The translations under genes were made by a program, and so were the position numbers. The notes beneath the pieces are model-generated. The model was not told the DNA's origin and searched no databases. It worked only from the letters and a program-made list of their open reading frames with translations. From Bradyrhizobium valentinum (GTDB lineage Bacteria > Pseudomonadota > Alphaproteobacteria > Rhizobiales > Xanthobacteraceae): 33,885 bases of DNA. The DNA lies in NCBI RefSeq assembly GCF_001440405.1, contig NZ_LLXX01000048.1, positions 4,063-37,947 on the forward strand, given 5' to 3'. Positions 8,569-16,303 of this stretch are shown in pieces (within the stretch, counting starts at the first letter, position 1; every line of letters starts with the position of its first letter).

Positions 8569-8601
8569 GGAGCGTGATGAGAATGTCATCGCGCTCCTTT
8601 T
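8569..8601 (+). terminator. Intrinsic terminator after the 7827 gene
   Basis: A 12-bp stem (8569-8580 with 8586-8597, one U-G wobble) with a 5-nt GAATG loop is followed directly by TTTT. It lies 26 bp past the stop of the upstream gene. Confidence 0.7.
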
Positions 8602-8614
8602 GTTTGGACATGAT

Positions 8615-8637
8615 CGCCGGATGAGCGTTTTCCGGCG
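8615..8637. repeat. Inverted repeat between convergent genes
   Basis: CGCCGGA (8615-8621) and TCCGGCG (8631-8637) are perfect 7-bp arms with a 9-nt loop. It lies 35 bp beyond the end of the minus-strand Cys-rich gene, so it may help terminate that transcript, although no clear U-run follows on the minus strand. Confidence 0.4.
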
Positions 8638-8672
8638 AGAAGGCCGGTAGCGACTTTTCCCCGGATGATGCG

Positions 8673-8906
8673 CTATCCGCCGCGCGATTCCACCACCTTG
8701 CGGCAGCCTTCCGATAACTGCGCCTTGTTCGCGCGCAGGCAGGCATTCATCTGCGGCGGCTTGCCGACATGCTCGGCGCAAAATTTTCCGGCGTCCGAAC
8801 GGCAGGCCATCTGCTCCTGCGGGGTGGGTCCGGATTGCGCCTGGACGAGCGAGGCGGCGAGCGACAGGATCAGCGCGGCGGCTGCGACGTGGATTGATTT
8901 CATCAT
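8673..8906 (-). CDS. Small periplasmic four-cysteine protein (Cys-rich repeat type)
   Basis: The 77 residues carry a signal peptide (about 1-24, cleavage near VQAQS) and a mature part with four cysteines in a paired pattern: MACRSDAGKFCAEH and NACLRANKAQLSEGC. Such C-x7-C and C-x11-C spacing resembles short GLG1/Cys-rich repeat proteins seen widely in Bradyrhizobium, where disulfides are expected in the periplasm. No enzymatic role is apparent. The start is the first of two adjacent ATG codons and has AGGTG upstream on the minus strand. The promoter region is shared with the divergent 9148 gene and contains the two palindromes described at 8978-9044. Confidence 0.8.
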   Translation of the reverse strand: MMKSIHVAAAALILSLAASLVQAQSGPTPQEQMACRSDAGKFCAEHVGKPPQMNACLRANKAQLSEGCRKVVESRGG

Positions 8907-8977
8907 GAATCACCTTTCGACGATAATGGAGGGTTGAAAGCGCGTGGAAGCTCGTCGAGGCTGCGCCCTCGGTCCAT

Positions 8978-9044
8978 GCCATGTTCATGGGCGTCGGAAA
9001 TCGCTCTCCAGACCCCTCCCGCGCGCCCACACCATTTTCATGGG
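8978..9044. promoter_or_regulatory. Two copies of a CCATGTTCATGG-type palindrome
   Basis: GCCATGTTCATGGG at 8978-8991 and ACCATTTTCATGGG at 9031-9044 are two versions of the same near-palindrome, 53 bp (about five helical turns) apart. The region separates two divergent small secreted-protein genes. A third and best copy, CCCATGTTCATGGG, lies upstream of the response-regulator gene at 12337-12350. Binding by that regulator is an inference. Confidence 0.5.
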
Positions 9045-9147
9045 ATGTTGCCGCGGGCTCTCAAGGAGCATGTACATCTCGCGTCGGCTGCGGTGACCGA
9101 TCGGCACATCGCAAAGAGCTGCACGCCCAATTCGGGAGAGATGACAC

Positions 9148-9435
9148 ATGTTGAAGAGGACAGGTTGGCTGAGCGCTGGTCTGACGGTTGCGGCGTTCTC
9201 GGCCGTGGCTTCGTTTGCGCTGGGCGCGGGTTCGGCCCAGGCCGCAGTGGTCTATTGCAAAACGGTGGGCGTACCGAAGGGCTGCGTGGTGCGGCCGACG
9301 CCGGTTGCGGCAGCGGTGGTCGCTACACCGGTCGTCGGCGTCGCCCGTGTCGGCGTCGGCGCTCCAGGCGTCGGTGTTCGTGCCGGCACGCCCATGAACC
9401 GCGGTGGCCCGGTCAACCGCGTCGGCCGTCGCTGA
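9148..9435 (+). CDS. Small secreted Val/Ala/Gly-rich hypothetical protein
   Basis: The 95 residues start at ATG 9148 behind GGGAGAG. A signal peptide of about 32 residues ends at the GSAQA/A site. The mature part has two cysteines (VYCKTVGVPKGC) and a valine/glycine-rich low-complexity run (VGVARVGVGAPGVGV) ending in a basic tail. No family was recognised; similar short Gly/Val-rich exported proteins are frequent in Bradyrhizobium. The promoter region carries two copies of the palindrome also found at the neighbouring two-component-system promoter. Confidence 0.72.
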   Translation: MLKRTGWLSAGLTVAAFSAVASFALGAGSAQAAVVYCKTVGVPKGCVVRPTPVAAAVVATPVVGVARVGVGAPGVGVRAGTPMNRGGPVNRVGRR

Positions 9436-9483
9436 GGCATGATGATTATCGGAAGAAGCAACACACTCGCACTCGGGCTGTCT

Positions 9484-9640
9484 CCGTCATCTCAGGAATA
9501 AGCGCACTTGCGCTTATTCCGAAGGTGCGAGCCTTGCGGCGCACTTGCACCGCTGGGCGAGCCTCGAAGGATGTGCGGCCCTGCTGGTGGCCGTCGCCCT
9601 TCGAGGGCCGAGCTTCGCACGGCCACCTCAGGGTGACGGA
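9484..9640. repeat. Composite intergenic palindromic repeat
   Basis: The stretch between two convergent genes is packed with palindromes. GGAATAAGCGC (9495-9505) pairs with GCGCTTATTCC (9510-9520) around a 4-nt loop, and CCTCGAAGG (9562-9570) pairs with CCTTCGAGG (9598-9606). The outer ends, CCGTCATCTCAGG and CCTCAGGGTGACGG, are inverted relatives of each other. The CCTTCGAGG...CCTCAGGGTGACGG core is a motif I associate with dispersed intergenic repeats of Bradyrhizobium. A T6 run at 9645-9650 follows, so the element may also act as a terminator. Confidence 0.6.
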
Positions 9641-9648
9641 TCACTTTT

Positions 9649-11596
9649 TTAGCCGGCAGCGCCGTCGCTGTCGGGAAAGCGGTGGGGCAATGTCAGTCTC
9701 ACGCGCGTGCCTTGATCGGTCCCTTGGGCGCAGGAGCTCAATTCCAGCTCCGCGCCACAGCGCGCCGCGCGGCTTCGCATGTTGCGCAAGCCGCGCGCCG
9801 CTTTTATCGCGCCTGCCGCCACTCCGTCAGGCGCGATCTCAAAACCCTTGCCGTCATCCTCGACGGTGATGCAGCCGCGGTCGAGGCCATCGGCGCCCGC
9901 GAGCGTCTCTATCCTCACCGTGACACGCCGCGCATTGGCATGCTTGACCGCGTTGGTCACGGCTTCATCCAACAGCCGCACGATCTGGATGACGTGCCAC
10001 GGCCGCAGTTCGGGATGAACCGGCAGGCCCTGCGGGGTGACCGCGCGCCAGTCGAGTGCGATGTCGTGCGGACGTAGCTGCGCCATGGCCCGTTCGCGCC
10101 ACGAGCCCAGCGCCAGCATCAGATCGCCGCCGATGTCGTCCATGGAGTCGATGACGAGGCGCAGATCCTTCAGCGCCGCGCGCGCCGCATCGCCGATTGG
10201 CGCGCTACCATTGCCACGCTCGCTCAAGGCCACGATGCTGACGAGCTGGCCGCCGAGCCCGTCGTGCAGGTCGCGCATCAGGCGCGTGCGCTCCCGCGCC
10301 AGCGCCGCGGCACGGGCGCGCTCCTCCTCGCGGGCGAAACTGGCCTTCAGCTTCTCTTCCGCCTCGCGCACCTGGGTAACCAGGCGGCTGGCAAAGCCGT
10401 CGACCTCGTTCAGCGCCCGCGCGAACCGCCAGGTCAGGCCTGCGCCGATCGCGACCAGCATCGCCGAATAGGACAGCCGCGCGGTGAAGATGCGATTGGG
10501 CATCATCTGAAATACCGAGAGCAGGTCGACAACCCAGCAGGTCAGCATGATCGTGACCGCGCAGCCGAGCAGCAGGCTCGCGACATTCCGCCGCTTCAGC
10601 ATCGAGCGGGCGGTGACGACGGCTATGATGAGAAGGGAGAGGCCAACCATCGGCACGGCGAGATACAGGAACAGCGCGCGCACCATCGCCTGGCTTCCGA
10701 ACAGGCCGGCTAGCGCCAGCAGCACGCCGGGAATGAAAATGATCCAGCCGTAGCGCTGCCATTTCCAGCCCGAGAACAACAGCGCAAACGTCAGCACCAG
10801 CCCGCTTTCAATCGGAGCCGAAGAAATCAGGATTACGTTGAGCCGGGAAAACGGCGTCTCGCCCATCGGCGTTTGCAGGAACGCCTGCCCGACACCCACC
10901 GCCATTGCCGCGGCCAGAACGCCATAGGCCGGCTCATGGCGCCGCATCACCCACATGATCCCCAGAATGACCGCGAGGATCGCCTGCCACGACGAGAACA
11001 CCACCGGCAGGGTGACGAAGATCAGCGTTCTCAGATTATAGCTCGGACGCAACAATTCGTCCGGGCCGACCCAGATGCGATCGAGAAATCCCGTGATCGG
11101 GCCCCAGATGAACAGTTTGATCGAAACGTTGTTGGCGCCGTCGTGCAGCACCGACGCGGGGATCACCGCGATCTGCGCCGTGTTGCGGTCGGGACGGTTG
11201 GCGGCGGGGTCGCGCCGGCTGTCGAGGATCACGACGCCGTTGACGGTGACCTCGACGCCGTTGGTGAACCGCGGCAGACACCGACCAGGCACGCGCGGCC
11301 TCACCGGCCGGCCGGATGAACTGTCCGGCGAAGCGCGGCGGGTCGTTCATCGCGTGGCGCAGGGGTGAAAAATACGGCAGCGTCACCGCGCGTTCGGCGC
11401 CGCTTTCCGAGAGCCTGAACGCCGTGACTTGATATTCGCCCGGAGGCTCCGGCAGCGACTGCCGCAGCGCGAAGATGCATGCGACCACGATCAGCGCCTG
11501 CAGCAAAAGGTATTGGACGAGACGGGACGTCTGCAGCCGCCGCCGTTCGCGGCCGGGCAGTTGTTCCGCCGTCGCGTCCTCGTCGTGGCCGTTCAC
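9649..11596 (-). pseudogene. 7TM-type sensor histidine kinase, frameshifted near 11278
   Basis: Two overlapping minus-strand frames make one protein if joined. The first (from ATG 11596) gives an N-terminal TM helix (YLLLQALIVVACIFAL) and the start of a periplasmic beta domain through EAARAWSV. The second resumes at LPRFTNGVEV near 11277 and runs to 9649. Joining needs removal of one base or addition of two around 11278-11280. The second frame carries the rest of the periplasmic domain, about seven TM helices (7TMR-DISM-like), a coiled coil, a HisKA_3 phosphoacceptor (MRDLHDGLGGQLVS, His of DLHDG) and a HATPase domain (N box DEAVTNAVKHA, G box DDGKGF). It overlaps the response-regulator gene by ATGA at 11593-11596, so the two are translationally coupled. 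Either the kinase is broken in this strain or the assembly has an indel. Confidence 0.8.
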
Positions 11597-12270
11597 AGCT
11601 TGATCAAGCCTTGCTGCACTGCCTCGAACACCGCCTCGCCCCGGGTATGAACCTCGAGCTTGCGATAGATGTTCTTGATATGCCCGGGCACGGTCTGGCG
11701 CGACAGGCCGAGATGGCTGGCGATCTCGGCGTAGCTGAAACCCTTGGCGATGCCCCAGAGGATGTCGATCTCGCGCGGCGTGAGTTTGGCAGTGTTGAGC
11801 GCGGGCCCGGGCGGCGGCTCGGGCGTGTTCTGGGTCCGCCGCACGATGAAGCGCGCGATCGAAGCCGAGATCGGCGAGTGCCCGGCGACGAGGTCGCGTA
11901 CGGTGGCGGCGATATCGGTCGGGAAGGCGTCCTTGAGCAGATAGCCTGTGGCGCCGACGGTAATCGCCGAGATCACGCTCTCCTCGTCGCCGAGGATCGA
12001 AATCACCATGATTTCGGTGTCGGGAAAGCGCTGCCGTGTTTCCCGGATCAGATCGACGCCGTGGCCGTCAGGCAATTGAAGGTCAGTCAAGAGCACCCGC
12101 GGCGCGCCTTCCGCCAGGCAGGCCCGGGCTTCCGCAAGCGTGCCCGCAGCCCTGACCTGATATCCGGCCTTGGCGAGCGCGTCCTGCAGCCGCCAAAGCG
12201 TCGGCGCGTCGTCCTCGACCAGCACGACCGTGATGGCCTCCGCCTTCAGCCCGTCGTTCAATGAATTCAT
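11593..12270 (-). CDS. NarL/FixJ-family response regulator (LuxR-type HTH)
   Basis: The 225 residues form a REC domain (about 13-135) with acidic pocket E19/D20/D21, phosphoacceptor D63 in LLTDLQLPDGHG, and conserved K113 in TGYLLKDAF. A Pro-rich linker and a LuxR-type helix-turn-helix (about 162-215, LTPREIDILWGIAKGFSYAEIA... TVPGHIKNIYRKL) follow. The start at 12270 has GGAG seven bases upstream. It overlaps the partner kinase gene by four bases. DNA binding is expected as a dimer on a palindrome; the best candidate, CCCATGTTCATGGG at 12337-12350, is 67 bp upstream of the start. The stimulus is unknown. Confidence 0.93.
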   Translation of the reverse strand: MNSLNDGLKAEAITVVLVEDDAPTLWRLQDALAKAGYQVRAAGTLAEARACLAEGAPRVLLTDLQLPDGHGVDLIRETRQRFPDTEIMVISILGDEESVISAITVGATGYLLKDAFPTDIAATVRDLVAGHSPISASIARFIVRRTQNTPEPPPGPALNTAKLTPREIDILWGIAKGFSYAEIASHLGLSRQTVPGHIKNIYRKLEVHTRGEAVFEAVQQGLIKL

Positions 12271-12336
12271 CTGAAAACTCCGGCCGCTGTCCCTGCGACC
12301 CTCGCAAGTGTAACGCCGCGGCGGCCTTTTGCGACA

Positions 12337-12350
12337 CCCATGTTCATGGG
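12337..12350. promoter_or_regulatory. Palindrome CCCATGTTCATGGG in the regulator/ilvA promoter region
   Basis: A perfect 6-bp-arm palindrome with a 2-bp TT spacer lies between the divergent response-regulator gene and the threonine-dehydratase gene. Two related copies sit at 8978-8991 and 9031-9044. Its position fits autoregulation by the NarL-type regulator; control of ilvA is also possible. Confidence 0.5.
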
Positions 12351-12385
12351 GCGGGATTTTACGAGATTCGGAGGAGGCGCATCAG

Positions 12386-12499
12386 ATGGAAAAGGCTTAT
12401 ACGATTGCCTCTCAACGAGGCCTCCGAAATGCCGAAAGCCCCCAAGAACGCCCCGCCGGACCAGCCCGCTTCCGAATCCGGCCTTCCCGTCACGCCTGA
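12386..12499 (+). other. Possible short upstream ORF overlapping the ilvA start
   Basis: ATG 12386 is preceded by a very strong GGAGGAGG ribosome site (12370-12377) with eight bases of spacing. It opens a 37-codon ORF (MEKAYTIASQRGL...) that runs in another frame across the ilvA start at 12429 and stops at 12499. It may serve translational coupling, or the strong site may reflect a start not otherwise used. The latter two thirds look like an out-of-frame reading of ilvA, so a functional peptide is uncertain. Confidence 0.25.
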
Positions 12500-13694
12500 C
12501 CACGTCATGGCCGCGGCTGCTGCGATTCGCGACTCAGTCATTGTCACCGAATGCGATCAAAGCCGAACGCTGAGCGAGATCTGCGGCTGCCATCTCTGGC
12601 TCAAATTCGAGAACCTGCAGTTCACTTCGACCTTCAAGGAGCGCGGCGCGCTGAACCGGTTGCAGGCGCTGTCGCCGGAGGAGCGGCGGCGCGGCGTGAT
12701 CGCGATGTCGGCCGGCAACCACGCGCAGGGCGTGGCCTATCACGCACATAGGCTCGGCATTCCCGCCACCATCGTGATGCCCATCGGCACGCCGATGGTG
12801 AAGATCGAGAACACCAGGCGGCACGGCGCGGAGATCGTCATATCAGGCAAGACGCTGGAGGAGGCCGCCGAATTCGCGCGCGCGCATGGCAAGGCAGAGA
12901 ACCTCACCATGATCCACCCCTACGACGATCCCCTGATCATCGCGGGGCAGGGCACCATCGCGCTCGAAATGCTCGCTGCCGTGCCGCAGCTCGATACGCT
13001 GGTGGTTCCGATCGGCGGCGGCGGGTTGATTTCCGGCATGGCGGTCGCGGCCAAATCGCTGAAGCCGGAGTTGCAGATCGTCGGCGTGCAGGCGCAGCTC
13101 TATCCTTCGATGTACAACGCCATCAAGGGCGAGAGCCTGCCGATGCGCGGCGACACGCTCGCCGAAGGCATCGCGGTGAAGGTGCCGGGCCGGATCACCA
13201 CCGAAATCATTCGCGGTCTCGTCGACGACATCATGCTCGTCACCGAAGACCAGATCGAGCGTGCGGTGGCGATGCTGATTGCGATCGAAAAGACCGTGGT
13301 CGAAGGCGCCGGCGCCGCGGGCCTTGCCGCAATCCTGGCAGCACCGGAGCGTTTTGCCGGGCGCGACGTCGGCCTCGTCCTGACCGGCGGCAACATCGAC
13401 ACGCGGCTGATCGCTTCCGTGCTGACCCGCGAGCTCGCGCGCGAGGGGCGGCTGACGCAGATTGCCATCGACATCGTCGACCGGCCCGGCCAGCTCGCCG
13501 CCGTCTCGGCGCTACTCGCCGAAGCCGGCGCCAACATCATAGAGGTCTCGCACCAGCGCACGTTCTCCGACCTGCCCGCCAAAGGCACCCTGCTCGAAGT
13601 CGTGATCGAGACGAGGGACCGCGCGCATCTGGAGGACGTGATGAAACGGCTCGGCGAGGCCGGATATGTCGCGTGGCTGCCGGGGCGGCGGTAG
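12429..13694 (+). CDS. ilvA: Threonine ammonia-lyase (PLP-dependent threonine/serine dehydratase) with ACT domain
   Basis: Deaminates L-threonine to 2-oxobutanoate and ammonia, either feeding isoleucine synthesis or degrading threonine. The fold-type-II PLP domain has its Schiff-base lysine at K70 in TSTFKERGALN, the substrate loop SAGNHAQGVAYHA, and the phosphate-binding glycine loop PIGGGGLISG. A single C-terminal ACT domain (about residues 345-421, IAIDIVDRPGQLAAVSALLAEAGANIIEV) makes this the medium-length form, between catabolic TdcB (no ACT) and long IlvA (two ACT-like domains). The single ACT suggests allosteric control. ATG 12429 is preceded by CGAGG; an in-frame TTG at 12405 is an alternative. 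It is divergent from the response regulator. The ilvA label follows common usage; a tdcB-like catabolic role cannot be excluded. Confidence 0.9.
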   Translation: MPKAPKNAPPDQPASESGLPVTPDHVMAAAAAIRDSVIVTECDQSRTLSEICGCHLWLKFENLQFTSTFKERGALNRLQALSPEERRRGVIAMSAGNHAQGVAYHAHRLGIPATIVMPIGTPMVKIENTRRHGAEIVISGKTLEEAAEFARAHGKAENLTMIHPYDDPLIIAGQGTIALEMLAAVPQLDTLVVPIGGGGLISGMAVAAKSLKPELQIVGVQAQLYPSMYNAIKGESLPMRGDTLAEGIAVKVPGRITTEIIRGLVDDIMLVTEDQIERAVAMLIAIEKTVVEGAGAAGLAAILAAPERFAGRDVGLVLTGGNIDTRLIASVLTRELAREGRLTQIAIDIVDRPGQLAAVSALLAEAGANIIEVSHQRTFSDLPAKGTLLEVVIETRDRAHLEDVMKRLGEAGYVAWLPGRR

Positions 13695-13698
13695 GCGT

Positions 13699-13749
13699 AG
13701 CGTTTAAAGTGAAGCAGATACCGGTTCGCGTAAAGAAGCCGTGTCAAGA
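13699..13749. repeat. Dispersed repeat, copy 1 (related to 21582-21632)
   Basis: Five bases after the ilvA stop, AGCGTTTAAAGTGAAG is followed by ACCGGTTCGCGTAAAGAA. It matches the second copy at 21582-21632, sharing the exact 16-mer CCGGTTCGCGTAAAGAA minus one end base and similar flanks. The GCGTTT...AAAGAA ends are degenerate inverted arms. I recognise this pattern as a common Bradyrhizobium intergenic repeat. Confidence 0.65.
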
Positions 13750-13891
13750 TGCTGGGCGCACATCCGTGCATTCAAAGCGACAGATGAGGGGCTCCATCAG
13801 TGCCTGCACTGAGTATGGTATCGTTGGAAAACGCGACGCATCCAGAGTCCACCGCAGCCAGCAGATATCGCTGAGCGGCACCTCTCCGTTG

Positions 13892-14284
13892 CTACCCGCG
13901 AATGCGTTGCTCGATGTTGGCCGCCGGTCCTCCCGCGCGGACGTTGCGAGTGCCTGATGGAACTGTTTGTGAGCCCGCCATGCTTTTCCACGGACCAATA
14001 GTTTCGACGATGATATTAATTCCGGCGACCGCGCTTTCGATTTGGCGCTGCACGCTGTCGACCTCGGATTTTAGGAACTCTTGCATTTTTTGGAGTTCGA
14101 AAGCCAATTTGTGAAGTTCGTCGATCGAATTTGTGGTCAACCGGGCGACGGACGAGTTGAATCGTTCGGCGGTGATCTCCAGCGGGCCAGAGGGATTCGC
14201 TCTCTCTTTGCTCGGTTGTGTCGCCAAAGTCGCCTCCGGCGGAGGCGTTTTCTCGTCGAGCGCTGCAGACGTTGGGGTGTCCAT
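13892..14284 (-). CDS. Hypothetical coiled-coil protein (130 aa)
   Basis: ATG 14284 follows an excellent GGGAGGAA ribosome site, which is the main reason to call it real. The protein has a Pro/Ala/Thr-rich N-terminus, a central amphipathic helical stretch (about 42-92, IDELHKLAFELQKMQEFLKSEVDSVQRQIESAVAGI) that should form a coiled coil, and a short low-complexity tail. There is no signal peptide or TM segment. Phasin-like helices have a similar look, but no phasin motif is evident. No family was recognised and the gene stands alone. Confidence 0.65.
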   Translation of the reverse strand: MDTPTSAALDEKTPPPEATLATQPSKERANPSGPLEITAERFNSSVARLTTNSIDELHKLAFELQKMQEFLKSEVDSVQRQIESAVAGINIIVETIGPWKSMAGSQTVPSGTRNVRAGGPAANIEQRIRG

Positions 14285-14502
14285 CAGTTCCTCCCTTGGT
14301 GCCCGCGGCCCGCTGCAATAGGCGTCGTTGAGTCGTTAGGCGATTTGGTGGCGTGGCGGTGGCGATCCGGGGCCAGGCCCCGAGATTTCCTGTTTAGCCC
14401 GGTTAAACTTCGACTGTCGGCGCATATGGGCTGCTGGATCGGGAACTGCTTTCTCCAAGCTAAGTCGACGTCCGTGGCTGGTGCGGAAATTTGCTTCAGG
14501 TC

Positions 14503-15276
14503 TCAACCAATCCTTGTCCGCAGGCCGTCTGCTTCACACAGGCATACTTGTCGCGCGCTTCCAGCCACCATTGGGCTGCGGTCAAAATCACCGAAGCGCT
14601 CGACGAGGCGTAAGCCACCTGATGCGATCAGCAACGGCATCTCTTGCGGAAAGATGTTTCGCATCTGCATATGAGTCTTCCAGAAATCCTTTTTTGTCGA
14701 TGTCGACCAATACCAATCCACGTGACTGATTTGGGTGAGGGGATCGTATCTAAGGGTTTCCTCGACGATTATCTTACCTTGAAGATCGTGGACGATCGAT
14801 CCGACGAGTTGACGCTTGTCGGGGTCGCTACTCAGTATCGCCGGATTCGGAAGGAAGGCATCGAACACAAGCCTGCCCTTCGGTGATAGATGCCGTGCGA
14901 CTGACCGAAAAAAGCCTGTGAAATCGTCCAGGCTATACAGGTGCAGGACCGAATTCATTGCAACAATGATGGTTTCGAAGGTGCGTCCATTTAAGTCAAA
15001 ATGGCGCATGTCCAACTGCACCAGGTCGAGTTCGACCGCCTGTGCCTCGGCGGAACGTCGCGCACGCTCGAGCATCTCGGCGGATCGATCGCCTCCGGTC
15101 ACTTGCAAGCCTGATAGAGCCAGCGGAATGGTGAGACGACCGCTTCCGCACGCGAGATCGAGGACGCGACCACCTCGTTCGCCGGCTATCTCGACGTAGA
15201 AGCGCTCCATGGCCGGATCACTTGGCGCCATCAAATCGTATAGATCAGGGCGATCGTAGAGGCTGTTCTGTTCCAT
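14503..15276 (-). CDS. Class I SAM-dependent methyltransferase
   Basis: Rossmann-type methyltransferase with motif I GRVLDLACGSGRL (about residues 37-48), a motif II-like acidic residue after VTGGDRSAEML, and LDLVQLDMRHFDL followed by TIIVAMNSVLHLYSLDD. The C-terminal half has beta-strands typical of small-molecule methyltransferases. ATG 15276 (MEQNSLYDRPDLYDLMA) is preferred because homologous small methyltransferases begin just before a Y-D-x-x-D-L-Y-like motif; ATG 15300 would add eight residues. The substrate cannot be inferred. It lies between an unrelated coiled-coil gene and the regulator of the tungstate locus, both on the same strand, with no obvious operon partner. Its base composition is somewhat lower in GC than the flanking tup genes. 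Confidence 0.85.
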   Translation of the reverse strand: MEQNSLYDRPDLYDLMAPSDPAMERFYVEIAGERGGRVLDLACGSGRLTIPLALSGLQVTGGDRSAEMLERARRSAEAQAVELDLVQLDMRHFDLNGRTFETIIVAMNSVLHLYSLDDFTGFFRSVARHLSPKGRLVFDAFLPNPAILSSDPDKRQLVGSIVHDLQGKIIVEETLRYDPLTQISHVDWYWSTSTKKDFWKTHMQMRNIFPQEMPLLIASGGLRLVERFGDFDRSPMVAGSARQVCLCEADGLRTRIG

Positions 15277-15327
15277 GAAAAAGCTCGCGTCAATCTGCAT
15301 GTGGCTGCGCGCTGATAAGTCCGCGCG

Positions 15328-16215
15328 CTAATTCACCAGCCGCACCGCGCCGGCGTCGCTGACGTCATAGCCGCCAAGCTCGGCGGCGCGGTCGCGCAGC
15401 ACGGCCTGACGCATGAAGTGGAACAGCGCCTGCGGCCCCTTCATGAAATAGTCGCGCTGCCGCATCACGAGGTCAAAACGCTCCCAGGCAAGCGGCAGGA
15501 AATCGAGGCCCGCTGATTTCGCCACGCTTCGCGTCGCGATGCCGCAATCGATGCGGCCCGCGCGGATGGCCTGGGCGATATCGGGTCCGGTCGGAAACGC
15601 GGGCTTTGCCAGTTTCAGATCGTCGAGCGCGATGCCGGCGCGCGCCAACAGCGCAAGCAGCAGCAACTGCGCGCCGGCGCCGGGTGGACGCTGCGCCATC
15701 CGCGCGCGCGTTGTCGCGATCGAGGCCATGTCGCTCAGGCCGAGCGGATTGCCTGATGCAACCAGAATGCCCTGCTCGCGCCGCGCAAAGCCGAGCACGA
15801 CGGCATCGTGCAACCCCGGCGCATCGGCGACCGCATCGAGATTGGCGGTTTCGTCGTCGCCGTCGAGGCGATGCAGATGGATGGCCGCGATCATCACCTC
15901 GCCCCGGGGCAGCCGCCGCAGGCCTTCCTCGCTGCCTTCGGGGAGGCTGGCGAGACCGGAATTGCTTTCGCGCAGCGCCCATTCCAAGAGCTGATCGTGG
16001 CTGCCGCCGACAATCGGCGGCGCGGCCACCTGCGCCAGCCCGGCGGGCGCGATCAGCCCGGCAGAGACCCAGCGGTCCAGCGCTGCGCGGGGAAACAGCC
16101 AGCGCCCCGTCACCTTGCTGCAGGGCACCGCGCGTTCCGCCACCAGCTCGTAAAGCTTGCGCTCCGAGAGCCGGAGATAGTCGGCAGCTTCGTCGGTGGT
16201 GAGCAGTTCTGGCAT
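15328..16215 (-). CDS. HTH regulator with periplasmic-binding-protein-like sensor domain (tungstate/molybdate locus)
   Basis: The N-terminus (about residues 3-52, ELLTTDEAADYLRLSERKLYELV...WLFPRAALDRWV) is an excisionase/MerR-like HTH_17 domain. The remainder is a PBP-like domain (about 80-290, GILVASGNPLGL, FPTGPDIAQAIRAGRIDCGIA, WERFDLVMRQRDYF) of the type attached to HTH domains in oxyanion-responsive regulators. The chosen ATG 16215 (MPELLTTDEA) starts immediately before the HTH. A longer frame to 16305 reads through the intergenic region. It is divergent from tupB with an 88-bp gap, so it probably senses tungstate or molybdate and controls the tup operon. The ligand and the direction of control are inferred from position. 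Confidence 0.85.
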   Translation of the reverse strand: MPELLTTDEAADYLRLSERKLYELVAERAVPCSKVTGRWLFPRAALDRWVSAGLIAPAGLAQVAAPPIVGGSHDQLLEWALRESNSGLASLPEGSEEGLRRLPRGEVMIAAIHLHRLDGDDETANLDAVADAPGLHDAVVLGFARREQGILVASGNPLGLSDMASIATTRARMAQRPPGAGAQLLLLALLARAGIALDDLKLAKPAFPTGPDIAQAIRAGRIDCGIATRSVAKSAGLDFLPLAWERFDLVMRQRDYFMKGPQALFHFMRQAVLRDRAAELGGYDVSDAGAVRLVN

Positions 16216-16226
16216 AGGCACCAATA

Positions 16227-16240
16227 TGCATTTGAATGCA
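16227..16240. promoter_or_regulatory. Palindrome in the tup regulator/tupB intergenic region
   Basis: TGCATTTGAATGCA has perfect 6-bp arms (TGCATT/AATGCA) around TG. It lies 12 bp upstream of the regulator start and 64 bp upstream of tupB. It is a candidate operator for the divergent HTH regulator; no second copy was noticed. Confidence 0.4.
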
Positions 16241-16303
16241 GCTGTTACCAAAATTGACCATATCAGTGGCATCTGCGCAAGATGTCTGCCAAATGGAATT
16301 TCC

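Noticed and set aside
14369..14383. Hairpin CGGGGCC-A-GGCCCCG as terminator or regulatory RNA
   Set aside because: Single-base loop and no U-run; it could be an ordinary GC-rich palindrome.
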